Shown: positions 9,625 to 18,378 of the stretch, piece by piece
How the letters are laid out: each line of letters begins with the position of its first letter
Numbering within the stretch: the stretch's first letter is position 1
DNA from: an uncultured Victivallales bacterium
GTDB taxonomy: Bacteria > Verrucomicrobiota > Lentisphaeria > Victivallales > UBA1829
DNA length: 64,000 nucleotides
Assembly (NCBI GenBank): GCA_934644965.1
Contig: CAKUDG010000007.1
Span: 45,150-109,149, forward strand
Direction: 5' to 3'
The notes under the pieces: generated by a model
Seen by the model: the letters and a program-made list of their open reading frames with translations, nothing else
Databases searched by the model: none
What the model was told of the DNA's origin: nothing
Program-made: the position numbers and the translations under genes

Positions 9625-9912
9625 ATGGAAAAGCCGGAAAACAACAGACACTATACCTTCAAACAGACCGATGACGGAAGACTTCCGTCTCCGGAACGTT
9701 TTCTCCTGTGCCCCTCCTGCGGCGAATCCCTGGAACAGGCGGATATTGAAACCTTCGCCCGCTGTCCCTTCTGCAATTACCGTTTTGAGATCAATGATGA
9801 ACTCGAGGATTTCATTCTGGAGCCGATTGTGGAGCGCTGGATCCGCCAGCAGGACGGGATGCGGCCGGGAGGAGGAATGCACAACCGGAATTTGTATTGT
9901 GAACTGCGCTGA
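9625..9912 (+). CDS. small zinc-ribbon protein
   Basis: 95 residues starting at ATG 9625 (MEKPENN); upstream in-frame starts lack support. It contains a CPSC ... CPFC pair 21 residues apart, a two-knuckle zinc ribbon, followed by a helix rich in acidic residues (EINDELEDFILEPIVERW). It resembles the short zinc-ribbon proteins conserved within a phylum with no assigned function. The binding partner (nucleic acid or protein) cannot be told. Confidence 0.6.
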   Translation: MEKPENNRHYTFKQTDDGRLPSPERFLLCPSCGESLEQADIETFARCPFCNYRFEINDELEDFILEPIVERWIRQQDGMRPGGGMHNRNLYCELR

Positions 9913-10101
9913 TTTCCTCGACGGAGAAGGAGGGAGGAGGGAAAAATCCTCTGAGGATTTCCGTTCTCCGGGAACAGCGTTTTTTCTTCTTTCCCCCTCT
10001 GTTCCGGCAGAGGGCGGTTTCCGGCATGGATGCGTCTTTTCTTTTCTCCCGCTCCGGCGTGGCAGAAGCACATCTCCGGGGCGGGATCGGGGGCTTTCCT
10101 G

Positions 10102-11142
10102 ATGGACTCTTTCTCCTTTTCCGAACCATTGAAGCTGGATCCCTTTCTGACTCTTCCGGACCGGGTTCTTCCTGCGCCCATGGAAGGGGTCATGACTCCG
10201 GTTTTCTGCCGGGCGGCGATGGAACTCGGAATGGTGCGCACCTGGATGACGCCCTTTGTGCCGGTGAACCGCGGAGGAGTGCCTGCGCGAAGTGTTTTCC
10301 GGAAGCATCTGGCACCTTATCTGAGGAACAATCCGGGATATCCTGTGATTGTCCAGCTGCTCGGGCATGATCCGGGGTCGCTGGCGGAGGCGGGGCGCTG
10401 TCTGCGCGGTCTTGGAGTCCGGGCCGTGAATCTGAATTTTGCCTGTCCGAGTCCGACGGTGCTGTCGTCAGGGAATGGAGGTGCCTGTCTGAAGGACCCA
10501 GTTCTGATGGCGGAAATCTGCACGGCCGTTGCGGAGGCGGTTCCGGACGTCTCTTTGTCCGTGAAGCTCCGGACCGGCTGGGAATCGTCTTCCGAGACCG
10601 GAACGCTTTTCAAGGCCTTGCAGAACACGGGAATTTCCCTTCTGATCTGCCATTTCCGGACCGTCCGTGAAGCCTATGCCCCGGTTCCCGCGGCAGAGGC
10701 GCTGACCCGTCTCGCCCGCGCCGTGGATTCTGCAGAGGGACTGCCTCTGTTCGGAAATGGTGACATCCTGACTCCGGAACATGCCTTCCTAATGAGGAAG
10801 AAAACGTGCTGCGCCGGCGTGGCGGTCGGACGCGGAATGCTGCAGGACCCGTTCCTCCTCAACAGAATCAGATCATCCGGAAAGGCAGAGGAGGATCCGG
10901 AAAATCCCTCAGGTATTGTCCCCCGGACTGCTCCGGAGGACCGTCTGGTTTTCCTGAAAACCGTTTACCGCCTTTCCCGGGAGGAAGGTTTCGGAGGAAG
11001 ATGGCTCAAAACCGCCTTCCTGCAATACGCCCGCATGACTTTCGGGGAAGACTCCTCCCCGGAATTCCGGAGAATTCTCTCCATGGAGCAAAAGGAACTG
11101 GAGGACTATCTTGGATACTGCGGAACTGATTCTGAATCATAG
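10102..11142 (+). CDS. tRNA-dihydrouridine synthase
   Basis: 346 residues. Reduces uridine to dihydrouridine in tRNA D-loops with FMN and NADPH. The flavin-site start APMEGVMTPVF, the active-site block VNLNFACPSPTVLSSGNGGACL (its ACP cysteine is the catalytic acid; most family members have GCP) and the FGNGDI and GVAVGRGMLQDPFL phosphate-binding segments place it in the Dus family. Start taken at ATG 10102; a longer frame to 10030 lacks conserved sequence. The residue pattern does not decide between Dus subtypes. Confidence 0.9.
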   Translation: MDSFSFSEPLKLDPFLTLPDRVLPAPMEGVMTPVFCRAAMELGMVRTWMTPFVPVNRGGVPARSVFRKHLAPYLRNNPGYPVIVQLLGHDPGSLAEAGRCLRGLGVRAVNLNFACPSPTVLSSGNGGACLKDPVLMAEICTAVAEAVPDVSLSVKLRTGWESSSETGTLFKALQNTGISLLICHFRTVREAYAPVPAAEALTRLARAVDSAEGLPLFGNGDILTPEHAFLMRKKTCCAGVAVGRGMLQDPFLLNRIRSSGKAEEDPENPSGIVPRTAPEDRLVFLKTVYRLSREEGFGGRWLKTAFLQYARMTFGEDSSPEFRRILSMEQKELEDYLGYCGTDSES

Positions 11143-11207
11143 AATTAGTACGTAGTCTCTCTTTTTTTCTCTCTCTCCTTTTCAGGGATGATTTCCCGTT
11201 GCCGCCC

Positions 11208-11906
11208 TTACTGTGTTTTTTCTCTTTCCCCGCAGGGCCTTTCCGCCACCTCGTGGTGGAGAGATTGCTGCAAGAAGGATTCCCCGTGTGGCGTTTTTCC
11301 CGCTGTTTTTCCACCCCGGCAGTTCCGCAGTGCAGCTGTGAATGCGGTCCGGTAGAGCCGGAGTTTTTCCTCATAGCGGATGGAGGCAGCCGCCGGACTG
11401 GTTGAGGGCAGGCGCTCAATGCAGAGAAAATTCTTTTCCTTCCGGAAGAGATCGGGGAAAAAACGCTTCAGAAGCTGATATGCCGCTCCGCCGTTGCAGA
11501 AGATGCGTTGTATCGTGGGATGTCCGAGAAGAAAGGAAGGAATGTCGTTCGGACGTGGATTCCGGATCCGTGTGTCGAGGCTTCCTTCCCTTGTGCAACA
11601 GGAAAGAACGTCCCAGAGTGCGATGCGGTTTTCATTCAGGATCCGGATGCGTTCGGGATACGGAGTGGTTTCCGGGGAAAAGTGGAAAATCTCCCCTGCG
11701 ATTCTCCAGAATGCATTGTATCTGTATGCGTAATATTGACGTTGACGGAGGGATTCCTCCCCGGGCATGGACCCGAGAAGGAGAACAAGCGGGGCTTGTC
11801 CGGAAGCCGGGGGAAAGGAGTGTTTCCAGTCGTTGTCCGCGGGCGGCATCATGTTCTCTGCGTTCCGGGTCCGAGTGTTCCGTGATGTTCCCGCTTCTCT
11901 TTTCAC
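11208..11906 (-). CDS. hypoxanthine (deoxyinosine) DNA glycosylase, UDG superfamily
   Basis: 232 residues. The motif LLLGSMPGEESLRQRQYYAY followed by NAFWRI is typical of the Mug-like family (UDG family 6) that excises hypoxanthine from deaminated DNA. The C-terminal LPSTSPAAA corresponds to the second active-site loop. It starts at GTG 11906, nine bases after the preceding hydrolase stop, so the two are probably one transcript. The N-terminal 20 residues are not conserved-looking; ATG codons at residues 19-20 are alternative starts. Confidence 0.85.
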   Translation of the reverse strand: MKREAGTSRNTRTRNAENMMPPADNDWKHSFPPASGQAPLVLLLGSMPGEESLRQRQYYAYRYNAFWRIAGEIFHFSPETTPYPERIRILNENRIALWDVLSCCTREGSLDTRIRNPRPNDIPSFLLGHPTIQRIFCNGGAAYQLLKRFFPDLFRKEKNFLCIERLPSTSPAAASIRYEEKLRLYRTAFTAALRNCRGGKTAGKTPHGESFLQQSLHHEVAERPCGEREKTQ

Positions 11907-11915
11907 CGTTTCACC

Positions 11916-12626
11916 TTACAGTTGCTCCACTGCCTTGCGGAAACTCCGGAAATCCTCTGCGGCGAGACAGGGATTGATCTTTTTCTGATTCCCGAGAGTG
12001 TCGAAGGGTTTGTCTCCATAATCATGCCCCGAATAGACGATCAGGGAATCCGGGAGAGGAAAAATTTTTTCCCGCAGAGTCCGGAACATGATTTCCGCAC
12101 GGCAGTAGCCGCAGCAGCCGATGAAGAGAGTGTCTCCGGTAAAGATGGCGGAATCGTCTCCGAGTCTGTAGCAGACGCTGTCCCAGCTGTGTCCGGGTGT
12201 ATGGAGCACTTCAATCCAGCTGTCCTCTCCGAAGGGAAGGCGTTCCCCGTCCTTCACGCGGATTCCCCCATCATCGCCGCAGACGGCATCGGATGCCGCC
12301 GAAGCCCGCCGCCGGGAAGCCAGATCCGTTTTCCTTGAGTCTGCGGAGGAGGAGGCCCCGCCGTATCCCCCGCCGAAGGAGACCGGCACCCCCGGGAAAA
12401 AACTCAGGGCCTCGGAAAGCCCTTCCACATGATCGTGATGCCCGTGCGTCAGAAGCAGATAGCGCGGACGGACGGATTCCCCCAGAGCCCGGAGACGTTC
12501 CCGGACAAGGGTCAGGTCTCCGCAGGGATCCACCATCGCCGCATCACCGTTTTCCGCCGCAAGCAGATATGAAAAATTATCGTCAAAGCCTTCCGTCCTG
12601 ATCTGAAACACCTGAATTCTGCTCAT
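11916..12626 (-). CDS. metallo-beta-lactamase-fold hydrolase (glyoxalase II-like)
   Basis: 236 residues from ATG 12626, preceded by AAGGAAA. Motifs: THGHHDHVEG (zinc ligands), the histidine in HTPGHSWDS, GDTLF (bridging aspartate) and YSGHDYGD. The order matches hydroxyacylglutathione hydrolase and persulfide dioxygenase-type enzymes. A 40-residue insert (about 97-137, Ser/Ala/Asp-rich) between the second and third motifs is unusual. The frame extends upstream another 56 codons of Lys-rich sequence that I reject as coding. Substrate unknown; a thioester is likely. Confidence 0.85.
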   Translation of the reverse strand: MSRIQVFQIRTEGFDDNFSYLLAAENGDAAMVDPCGDLTLVRERLRALGESVRPRYLLLTHGHHDHVEGLSEALSFFPGVPVSFGGGYGGASSSADSRKTDLASRRRASAASDAVCGDDGGIRVKDGERLPFGEDSWIEVLHTPGHSWDSVCYRLGDDSAIFTGDTLFIGCCGYCRAEIMFRTLREKIFPLPDSLIVYSGHDYGDKPFDTLGNQKKINPCLAAEDFRSFRKAVEQL

Positions 12627-12798
12627 CGGAGAGTTTTCCTTTTCCGGAGTTTTGTTTCTGTCCTTCCCGTGTTTTTTTTTGAAGGGCGTGAAAACTCCAT
12701 TCGTTTTTCCTGTGGATCCGTCTGTTTTTTCCTTTTCTCTTTTTCGTTTCACGCGCTGAGGAAGGCATTCCCGCGGAGAGAAGAGGAGAATCACGCCA

Positions 12799-13017
12799 TC
12801 AGAAGAAAATGAAAAACAGCCCCGTCAGCAGCAGAATCAGAGCGATGCCGTGCAGGATATAACGTTTGAGTTCTCCCGAACGTGAAATATCCCTTTCCCC
12901 GGAAATTTTCCGGAAGTTCCCTGTCCGGAGATAATTCGCCATTTTCCTGCGCTCGTTCTTCTGACGCAGGTAATCCACGGGTTCATACTGCGGACGGCGG
13001 TGTTTGTTCGTCACCAT
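12799..13017 (-). CDS. small single-pass membrane protein
   Basis: 72 residues: a charged N-terminal half and one C-terminal membrane helix (about 53-72, ILHGIALILLLTGLFFIFF). Its ATG overlaps the stop of the 406-residue upstream gene by seven bases (ATGGTGA), so the pair is translationally coupled and both are probably real. I do not recognise a family. The topology is that of a small tail-anchored partner of a membrane protein. Confidence 0.6.
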   Translation of the reverse strand: MVTNKHRRPQYEPVDYLRQKNERRKMANYLRTGNFRKISGERDISRSGELKRYILHGIALILLLTGLFFIFF

Positions 13018-14231
13018 CGGATGGCTCCGTTGAATGCGGCGATCAGCGCGGCGCAGAGCAGCAGCGTTCCCAGGAAAACGGTGAGAATCATCGGGAGGGA
13101 AAGGAAAAATCCCATCCGGAGAAGCTGGGGAATGGTCTGGGAGGCGGGATCCGCCATTTTCCCGTCTCCGCCGCTTCCTCCGCCGATGCCGCCTTTTCCT
13201 CCCCGGGAAGATCCGGCTGCGGCGGCTCCGCCTTCCGATTCCTTTTCCAGCTTCGACATCAGGCAGATGATTTCCAGACGGATATTTTCAATGATTCTGC
13301 ACTTCGCCGCAAGAACGGACTGCTTTTCCAAACGAGGGGGATACGATTCCTCTTCATTTTCCCCCTCCTGCTGTTTCTTCAGCTGTTCGGAAAGAGTCTG
13401 GATGGAAGCAAGGGCGCTCTGGAGCCGGGCGTGACGTCTTTCCAGCTCCTCGCATTCGGCTTCCAGTTCCGCGCCGGCTTTGGCAAGACGGATGGTCAGA
13501 TCCCGTCTGCTCCGGAAATATTCTTCTCTTCTCCGCTGCAGCGCCTGTTCCAGTTCCGGAGAGAAAAATTTCCGTCTTTCTTCTCCATATCCGTCTGTCT
13601 TTCTGTTTTCCGCAGAGGGTTCCGGGCTTTCCTCATTTCCGTCTGTTTCCCTTTCCATCATTGGTTCCGCCGCGGCCGAATGAGGGCTGAAAGCTCCGTT
13701 TCCCGTCTCCTCCACGGCGTCAGAGGCGGCGGGAAGGCCGGAGGCGGCCGGAGGAGGCGGGGAGGAATCCGGGCCCGTTTCTGAAAAGGAAGGCGGCAGA
13801 GCGGAGTATCCGGAAGAGTCCTCAGCGCTGGAGGAGAGACCGCCCGATGCGCCGGAAGACGGAGAAGAAGGGCTGGCCGCCGTGGAGGAGGAGAAAGAGA
13901 ACGCTTCTGGCGGAACAGCGGAAGTGGAAATTTCCACCGCCGTCTTCACCTTTTCGTTTTCGTTCCCTTCCTTTGCCGCCGCCTGTGGATCCGTCTGCGG
14001 ATTCATCTGCGGATTCATCTGCGGATTCATCTGCGGGTCCGCCTCCTTTCCCCGACGGGTTCCGTCAACAACGCTTCCGGGGGACAGAGCGGCAGAAGAA
14101 TGCGGTTGCGAGGGGGAGGTTCCGGGGACTTGTCTCCGGGAATGCTGGTGAAATTCTCCCTGTTTTGCGGATTCGGCAATCTTGCTGCCGATTCGATGCA
14201 GGTCGTTTGTGACAAAAGAATCTTTTCGCAT
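13011..14231 (-). CDS. coiled-coil protein with C-terminal membrane helix
   Basis: 406 residues, family unknown. The N-terminal half is disordered (Ser/Pro/Glu/Gln), including a four-residue repeat PQMN/PQMN/PQMN/PQTD at about 67-82. Residues about 225-295 form a coiled coil (LEAECEELERRHARLQSALA, TLSEQLKKQQE). A Gly-rich linker follows and one membrane helix lies at about 378-400 (FFLSLPMILTVFLGTLLLCA). It is coupled to the downstream 72-residue membrane protein. A structural envelope or division role would fit the architecture but is a guess. Confidence 0.6.
   Translation of the reverse strand: MRKDSFVTNDLHRIGSKIAESAKQGEFHQHSRRQVPGTSPSQPHSSAALSPGSVVDGTRRGKEADPQMNPQMNPQMNPQTDPQAAAKEGNENEKVKTAVEISTSAVPPEAFSFSSSTAASPSSPSSGASGGLSSSAEDSSGYSALPPSFSETGPDSSPPPPAASGLPAASDAVEETGNGAFSPHSAAAEPMMERETDGNEESPEPSAENRKTDGYGEERRKFFSPELEQALQRRREEYFRSRRDLTIRLAKAGAELEAECEELERRHARLQSALASIQTLSEQLKKQQEGENEEESYPPRLEKQSVLAAKCRIIENIRLEIICLMSKLEKESEGGAAAAGSSRGGKGGIGGGSGGDGKMADPASQTIPQLLRMGFFLSLPMILTVFLGTLLLCAALIAAFNGAIRW
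13988..14042. repeat. in-frame 12-bp tandem repeat
   Basis: Four near-identical 12-base units (TGCGGATTCATC and variants) inside the coiled-coil gene encode the PQMN repeat. The period is a multiple of three, so copy number can change without breaking the frame. Confidence 0.85.
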
Positions 14232-14702
14232 GAAGGGGTCCCCCGTTCCGCTTTGTTGATTTCTTCCCCGTTTTCAGGGAAAAACCTTCAAGACTTCCGG
14301 ATCCTCACGTGTTGTCTTTGTTTCAGCTTTTTCTGGCTTTTCCGGATCCGTGCCGGAGTTCTCCTCCGGCTGGATTCCCTCCGGGAAGTTTCCGGAATTC
14401 CTTCCGGAAGCAAAGGGAGAAGACAGCGGAAATCTTGTTCAGAAATGCAATGACTGATGCAAACAGAAGTCTGTCGATATCACGCCGGGACCGGATTCCG
14501 GGAAATGAAGCCGAGTCCTTATTTTCCCGTTCTGCCTTTTTCTCCCCTTCTCCTCCCTTCCCTTTGCCCGACATCTTTCCTCTTGCCTGCAGGAGAAGAG
14601 AGATCATTCCTGCGGACCCAAGGAGGCGGAGTCCAGGCTGGGGGAGGAAAAAAGCGGCAGGGAAGAGAAGTCCTGCCGAATCCTCATCCCGGCGTAAGGA
14701 AA
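14232..14702. other. intergenic region between pta and the coiled-coil gene
   Basis: 471 bases with only short ORFs whose composition looks like noise. Both flanking genes are on the minus strand, so it should contain the promoter of the coiled-coil/membrane pair and the end of the pta transcript; I found no convincing box or hairpin. Confidence 0.4.
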
Positions 14703-15722
14703 TCAGGCCCATTCAGTGATGGCGGCGACGCAGGCGCAATCGACGATGTCATCAACGGAGCATCCTCTGGAGACGTCGTTGAACGGTCTGCGCAGTCCCT
14801 GAATCAGCGGACCCGTGGCGGTGGCTCCTGCGAGCCGTTCGGTAGCCTTGTACATGGTGTTTCCGCAGTTGAGATCCGGGAAGACCAGCACATTGCAATG
14901 TCCGGCGATGGCGGATCCCGGCGCCTTTTTTGCGGCGATTTCGGGAATCAGAGCCGCATCAAACTGGAGTTCACCTTCGATCTGAAGATCGGGGGCGAGT
15001 TCCTTGGCCTTTTTCGTGGCTTCCACGACTTTGTCGATAATCGGATCATGTGCGGAGCCCTTGGTGGAGCAGCTGATCATGCCCACCTTCGGTTCTTCCC
15101 CCGTGAACATGCGGTAGGTCCTTGCCGTGGTGACGGCGATTTCCGCAAGCTGATCGGCGGAGGGGTTGATGTTCAGTCCGCAGTCCGCATAGAAGAGCGC
15201 TCCCTGATATCCCCATTTCGGGTCGGGCATCTGCATAATGAAAAAAGCGGAGGCGGTTTTGATTCCCGGCGCGGTCTTGAAGAGCTGAAGCGCGGGACGG
15301 GTCTTGTCCGCCGTATTGTGATTGTATCCCTTCGGATTTCCGCCTCCGGAGACATATCCGTGCGCATCGCCCGCACAGACCATCGCCGCTGCGAACACGC
15401 AGGTGTCCTTCAGCCATTCCACGGCCTTTTCCGGAGTCATTCCCTTGGCCTTGCGCAGCTCCACGACGGTGTCTATGTATTTCTGGAGATTCGGAGAACG
15501 GTTCACATCGGCTATTTCCACTCCGGTGAGATCCACGCCGTTTTCCGCGGCAAGTTTGACGATCGCCTCCTCATCACCGACCAGAACGGGAATGGCGAAC
15601 CCGGTTTTCACCAGTTTCTCCGCCGCTTTGAGATTGCGTGGATCGTCGCTTTCCGTCAGGCAGATCTTTTTCCCGAGGCTTTTTGCTTTCGCGCGGATTT
15701 TTTCCATTACGGTTTCGGACAT
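14703..15722 (-). CDS. pta: phosphate acetyltransferase
   Basis: 339 residues, the usual length of the single-domain enzyme. Interconverts acetyl-CoA and acetyl phosphate for acetate formation and ATP gain. Recognisable blocks are LTESDDPRNLKAAEKL, CVFAAAMVCAGDAHGYVSGG, VGMISCSTKGSAH and the C-terminal NVLVFPDLNCGNTMYKATER and GPLIQGLRRPFNDVSRGC. ATG 15722 has AAGGAGG upstream, and a TTGAAA-N17-TAAAGT promoter sits at 15856-15884. No acetate kinase gene lies in the window. Confidence 0.97.
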   Translation of the reverse strand: MSETVMEKIRAKAKSLGKKICLTESDDPRNLKAAEKLVKTGFAIPVLVGDEEAIVKLAAENGVDLTGVEIADVNRSPNLQKYIDTVVELRKAKGMTPEKAVEWLKDTCVFAAAMVCAGDAHGYVSGGGNPKGYNHNTADKTRPALQLFKTAPGIKTASAFFIMQMPDPKWGYQGALFYADCGLNINPSADQLAEIAVTTARTYRMFTGEEPKVGMISCSTKGSAHDPIIDKVVEATKKAKELAPDLQIEGELQFDAALIPEIAAKKAPGSAIAGHCNVLVFPDLNCGNTMYKATERLAGATATGPLIQGLRRPFNDVSRGCSVDDIVDCACVAAITEWA

Positions 15723-15855
15723 TTTCTCAGCATCCTCCTTGCATATGGTGTGTTAGACGGCATGAACACTTCTCCCCGGATGGGGGAATGGGTAGATTCT
15801 TCCCAGTTGTCATTATCTTCACTGCTTGATTTCTTCTCCCCGCCCGGCGCTGGAT

Positions 15856-15884
15856 ACTTTACATGCTTTCCTTCTGTTTTTCAA
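15856..15884 (-). promoter_or_regulatory. pta promoter
   Basis: On the minus strand, TTGAAA (15884-15879) and TAAAGT (15861-15856) are 17 bases apart, about 130 bases upstream of the pta start. Confidence 0.55.
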
Positions 15885-15965
15885 CTTGAAAACAGGAATA
15901 CTTGAAAAGCGGAATCCCTGATGGAAAAGCTCCGGGACAATGCCTGAAAAAACGGGGCAATGCCT

Positions 15966-15995
15966 GAAAAAAAAAACGCGGAAACCGCCGCGCGG
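15966..15995 (-). terminator. terminator of the sugar isomerase gene
   Basis: Read on the minus strand, CCGCG-loop-CGCGG (15992-15988 with 15981-15977) runs straight into about ten T. It lies about 30 bases past the stop at 16026. Confidence 0.7.
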
Positions 15996-16025
15996 AACAG
16001 GAAGAAAACGGAAAAAAAACGAGTC

Positions 16026-16871
16026 TCATCCAAAAAGATGGCGCCCGAGCGCCAGAGCATATTTCAGTTTCAGTTCATGGATTCCGGGGAAGGAGGAGCG
16101 TTCGCCGGGGACCTCGAAATTATAAAGGCCGCTGTATCCGATGTCCTGCAGGGCGTCGGCGAATCCCTCCCATGAAATCTGTCCGTTTCCGGGAAAGAGA
16201 TGATCGTCCTTGGTTCCGTGGTTGTCCGCCAGATGAAGTGCAATGAGCTTCTTTCCGGCGTTTCGGATGAAATCCGTCTGGGATTCTCCGTGGAAGAGAT
16301 TCAGGTGTCCGGTGTCGAGACAGATCCCCAGCTGCTCCGAGTGATTCACCACTTCCAGAAGATCGGAGGCGAAACACAGCGGACGGACTGTTTCCAGGGC
16401 GATTTTTACCTCATAACCTCTGATGTGTTCCAACAGAGAATCCAGAGCTTCCAGCCTGACATCATGGATTTTCTTCTTTTCCCAGGCGAGTTTCACTCCT
16501 TTTTCGCCTCCGCCGTGCAGGACTGCCGCCTTGACTCCGAGTTCTTCAAAGAGATCCAGTTCCCTTTTCCATGCTTCATTCTGTCCGGCTCTCAGTGCCG
16601 GGTCCGGGTCGGCGAGATCGACACCGGGGAAAAAGAGATGCCCTTGTTCCACGGAGATGCCGTGCGACTCCGCAAAATGCCGGAATTCTGTTCCTGTGTT
16701 TTTCTTTCCCCCGGAATCCTTCTGCCGGGCAAGGAGGACACTGCTGTGTTCAAAGGAAATTTCCGTATAATGAAACCCCGCTTTTTCCAGACTCAAAATC
16801 ATTTCTTCCGGGGAATCCTCCACAAGCATGGCGGACCACATGGATATTTTGGGCGGATTCTTTGCAGACAT
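16026..16871 (-). CDS. sugar phosphate isomerase/epimerase (TIM barrel)
   Basis: 281 residues of the xylose-isomerase-like TIM-barrel family (AP endonuclease 2 fold). Metal and substrate-binding strands are visible: AVLHGGGEKG, KIALETVRPL (first glutamate), LGICLDTGHLN, LIALHLADNHGTKDDH and GLYNFEVPGE (second glutamate). GGGAGATC precedes the ATG. It is transcribed alone and closed by a good terminator. Members isomerise or epimerise diverse sugars and cyclitols; the substrate cannot be told here. Confidence 0.88.
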   Translation of the reverse strand: MSAKNPPKISMWSAMLVEDSPEEMILSLEKAGFHYTEISFEHSSVLLARQKDSGGKKNTGTEFRHFAESHGISVEQGHLFFPGVDLADPDPALRAGQNEAWKRELDLFEELGVKAAVLHGGGEKGVKLAWEKKKIHDVRLEALDSLLEHIRGYEVKIALETVRPLCFASDLLEVVNHSEQLGICLDTGHLNLFHGESQTDFIRNAGKKLIALHLADNHGTKDDHLFPGNGQISWEGFADALQDIGYSGLYNFEVPGERSSFPGIHELKLKYALALGRHLFG

Positions 16872-17289
16872 TTTTCTCTGATCTCCCTATGTTTCCCTTG
16901 CTTTCTTTTTTTCGGATCTGGCATCATCAGAACTTGAGTTCTGAGGCTGTTCCGGGAAGTCCTGTCGGCTCGCAGTGCGTCTGGAGAGAAGAAGTGTTTC
17001 CAGTTTCCTTCCTTTTCCCTTCCATGGCGTCCTGCGGTGGCTTGGATGCTCTTCATACTTTACCAGCGGAAATAGTAGATATCAAATTTCTTCTGTGGAA
17101 GAGAGGGAGGAAAAAGAACATGAATTCCCGACCGCCAGAAAGATGAGAAGGTCCTGTCCTGAAGAGGAGAAAAAGACGCAACTCTTGAAAAACGTCTCTG
17201 ATGAATTATATTGTATGTTCCATTTTTCAAAAATGTGTTGAATTTCGGTTGTCCGTCACGGATATCCGGAGGAATGAAAGGATTTTCTG
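16872..17289. other. divergent intergenic region
   Basis: It separates the isomerase (minus) from the aldolase (plus). It holds the aldolase promoter at 17185-17212 and nothing else I can support. Confidence 0.5.
17185..17212 (+). promoter_or_regulatory. promoter of the FSA-type aldolase
   Basis: TTGAAA (17185-17190) and TATATT (17207-17212) are 16 bases apart, about 78 bases before the start codon. Confidence 0.6.
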
Positions 17290-17964
17290 ATGTATTATTT
17301 GCTCGACACAGCCAATGTCAAAGAAATCGAAAAGGCCAATGAAGTGTTTCCGATTGCCGGAGTCACGACCAATCCGACCATTATATCCGAAGCAAAAAGA
17401 GATTTCTTTGCCATTCTGAAGGATATCCGCGCCATTATCGGGGACCGGATGCTTCATGCCCAGGTACTCGGAGAGAATTGTGACGACATGCTCCGCGATG
17501 CGGAGGCACTGTATGAGAAAGTCGGTGGAAATCTCTATGTCAAAGTCCCTGTTTCCATCGAAGGATACAAGGCAATGCCGATCCTGAAGAAAATGGGTTA
17601 CAAGGTGACTGCGACTGCAATCTTCACGCCCGGGCAGGCTCTCCTTGCAGCCAATTCCAATGTTGATTTCACTGCTCCCTACATCAACCGTATCGACAAC
17701 ATCAGCGGAATGGGTGTCAGTGTCGTCCAGATGATTACAACTCTTTTCAAAATGCACAAACTTCCCACTCAGGTTCTTGCCGCTTCCTTCAAAAACATTC
17801 AGCAGGTGAACGAAGTTTCTCTTGCCGGATGCCATGCCATCACCATCAGTCCTGATCTCATGTGGAAACTGGCAGAACATCCTCTGACCGACATGAGCAT
17901 TGAACTTTTCACCAAAGACTGGTGCTCGGTGTACGGCGAAGGGAAGTGTATCTACAATCTCTGA
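17290..17964 (+). CDS. fsa: fructose-6-phosphate aldolase / small transaldolase
   Basis: 224 residues, matching the 210-225-residue FSA/TalC subfamily rather than the 310-residue transaldolase. The Schiff-base lysine is K85 in LYVKVPV, the same position as in E. coli FSA; GVTTNPTII (25-33) and TATAIFTPGQALLA are the other signatures. It either cleaves fructose 6-phosphate or transfers a dihydroxyacetone unit; sequence alone does not decide. It has its own promoter and is followed by the 135-bp structured repeat. The third codon positions look less GC-rich than in neighbouring genes. Confidence 0.92.
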   Translation: MYYLLDTANVKEIEKANEVFPIAGVTTNPTIISEAKRDFFAILKDIRAIIGDRMLHAQVLGENCDDMLRDAEALYEKVGGNLYVKVPVSIEGYKAMPILKKMGYKVTATAIFTPGQALLAANSNVDFTAPYINRIDNISGMGVSVVQMITTLFKMHKLPTQVLAASFKNIQQVNEVSLAGCHAITISPDLMWKLAEHPLTDMSIELFTKDWCSVYGEGKCIYNL

Positions 17965-18020
17965 CGGGGCTGCGTTCTTCTTCTCCTCTGAAGAAACGGA
18001 TTCTGCGCGGCAAGGGGAAC
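17965..18020 (+). other. fsa 3' untranslated stretch with a small hairpin
   Basis: Just after the stop, TTCTTC and GAAGAA can pair around a nine-base loop (17975-17995). There is no T tract after it, so termination more likely occurs at the hairpin opening the first 135-bp repeat. Confidence 0.35.
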
Positions 18021-18378
18021 TACGGAAAAATGCGATGAGCATTTTTCTCGAGGTCAAGGTCTGTGACCTTGTCGCGATCCAGCGGCGAGACGCTGGCCGC
18101 CGGAGGCAAAAAACCTTGCGAAGCAACAAAAAATAATATTGCGAAGCAAAAAAGATACGGGAAAATGCGATGAGCATTTTTCTCGAGGTCAAGATCTGTG
18201 ACCTTATCGCGATCCAGCGGCGAGACGCTGGCCGCCGGAGGCAAAAAACCTTGCGAAGCAGCAAAAAATAATATTGCGAAGCAAAAAAGATACGGAAAAA
18301 TGCGATGAGCATTTTTCTCGAGGTCAAGGTCTGTGACCTTGTCGCGATCCAGCGGCGAGACGCTGGCCGCGGAGGCAA
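18021..18378. repeat. 135-bp structured tandem repeat, 2.65 copies
   Basis: Units start at 18021, 18156 and 18291 (exactly 135 bases apart); the third is cut at about 18378. Copies differ at only a few positions. Each full unit carries five inverted repeats in order: AAAAATGC-GATGA-GCATTTTT; CAAGGTC-TGT-GACCTTG (imperfect in copy 2); CCAGCG-GCGAGA-CGCTGG; and two small TTGC-GAA-GCAA elements separated by an A-rich spacer. The first hairpin ends in a T run, so copy 1 may terminate the fsa transcript. Because 135 is divisible by three, spurious ORFs run through on the minus strand. I do not recognise the family, and no other copy lies in the window. Confidence 0.9.
18026..18046 (+). terminator. 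terminator-like hairpin opening the first repeat unit
   Basis: AAAAATGC, loop GATGA, GCATTTTT: an eight-pair stem whose 3' arm ends in T5. It lies 62 bases after the fsa stop and is repeated in units 2 and 3. The stem is A/T-rich at the base, so strength is uncertain. Confidence 0.5.

Noticed and set aside
14457..15905. 482-codon plus-strand frame
   Set aside because: Antisense of pta; no recognisable domain.
18021..18378. CRISPR array
   Set aside because: The units abut with no variable spacers and are 135 bases long, so this is a tandem repeat.
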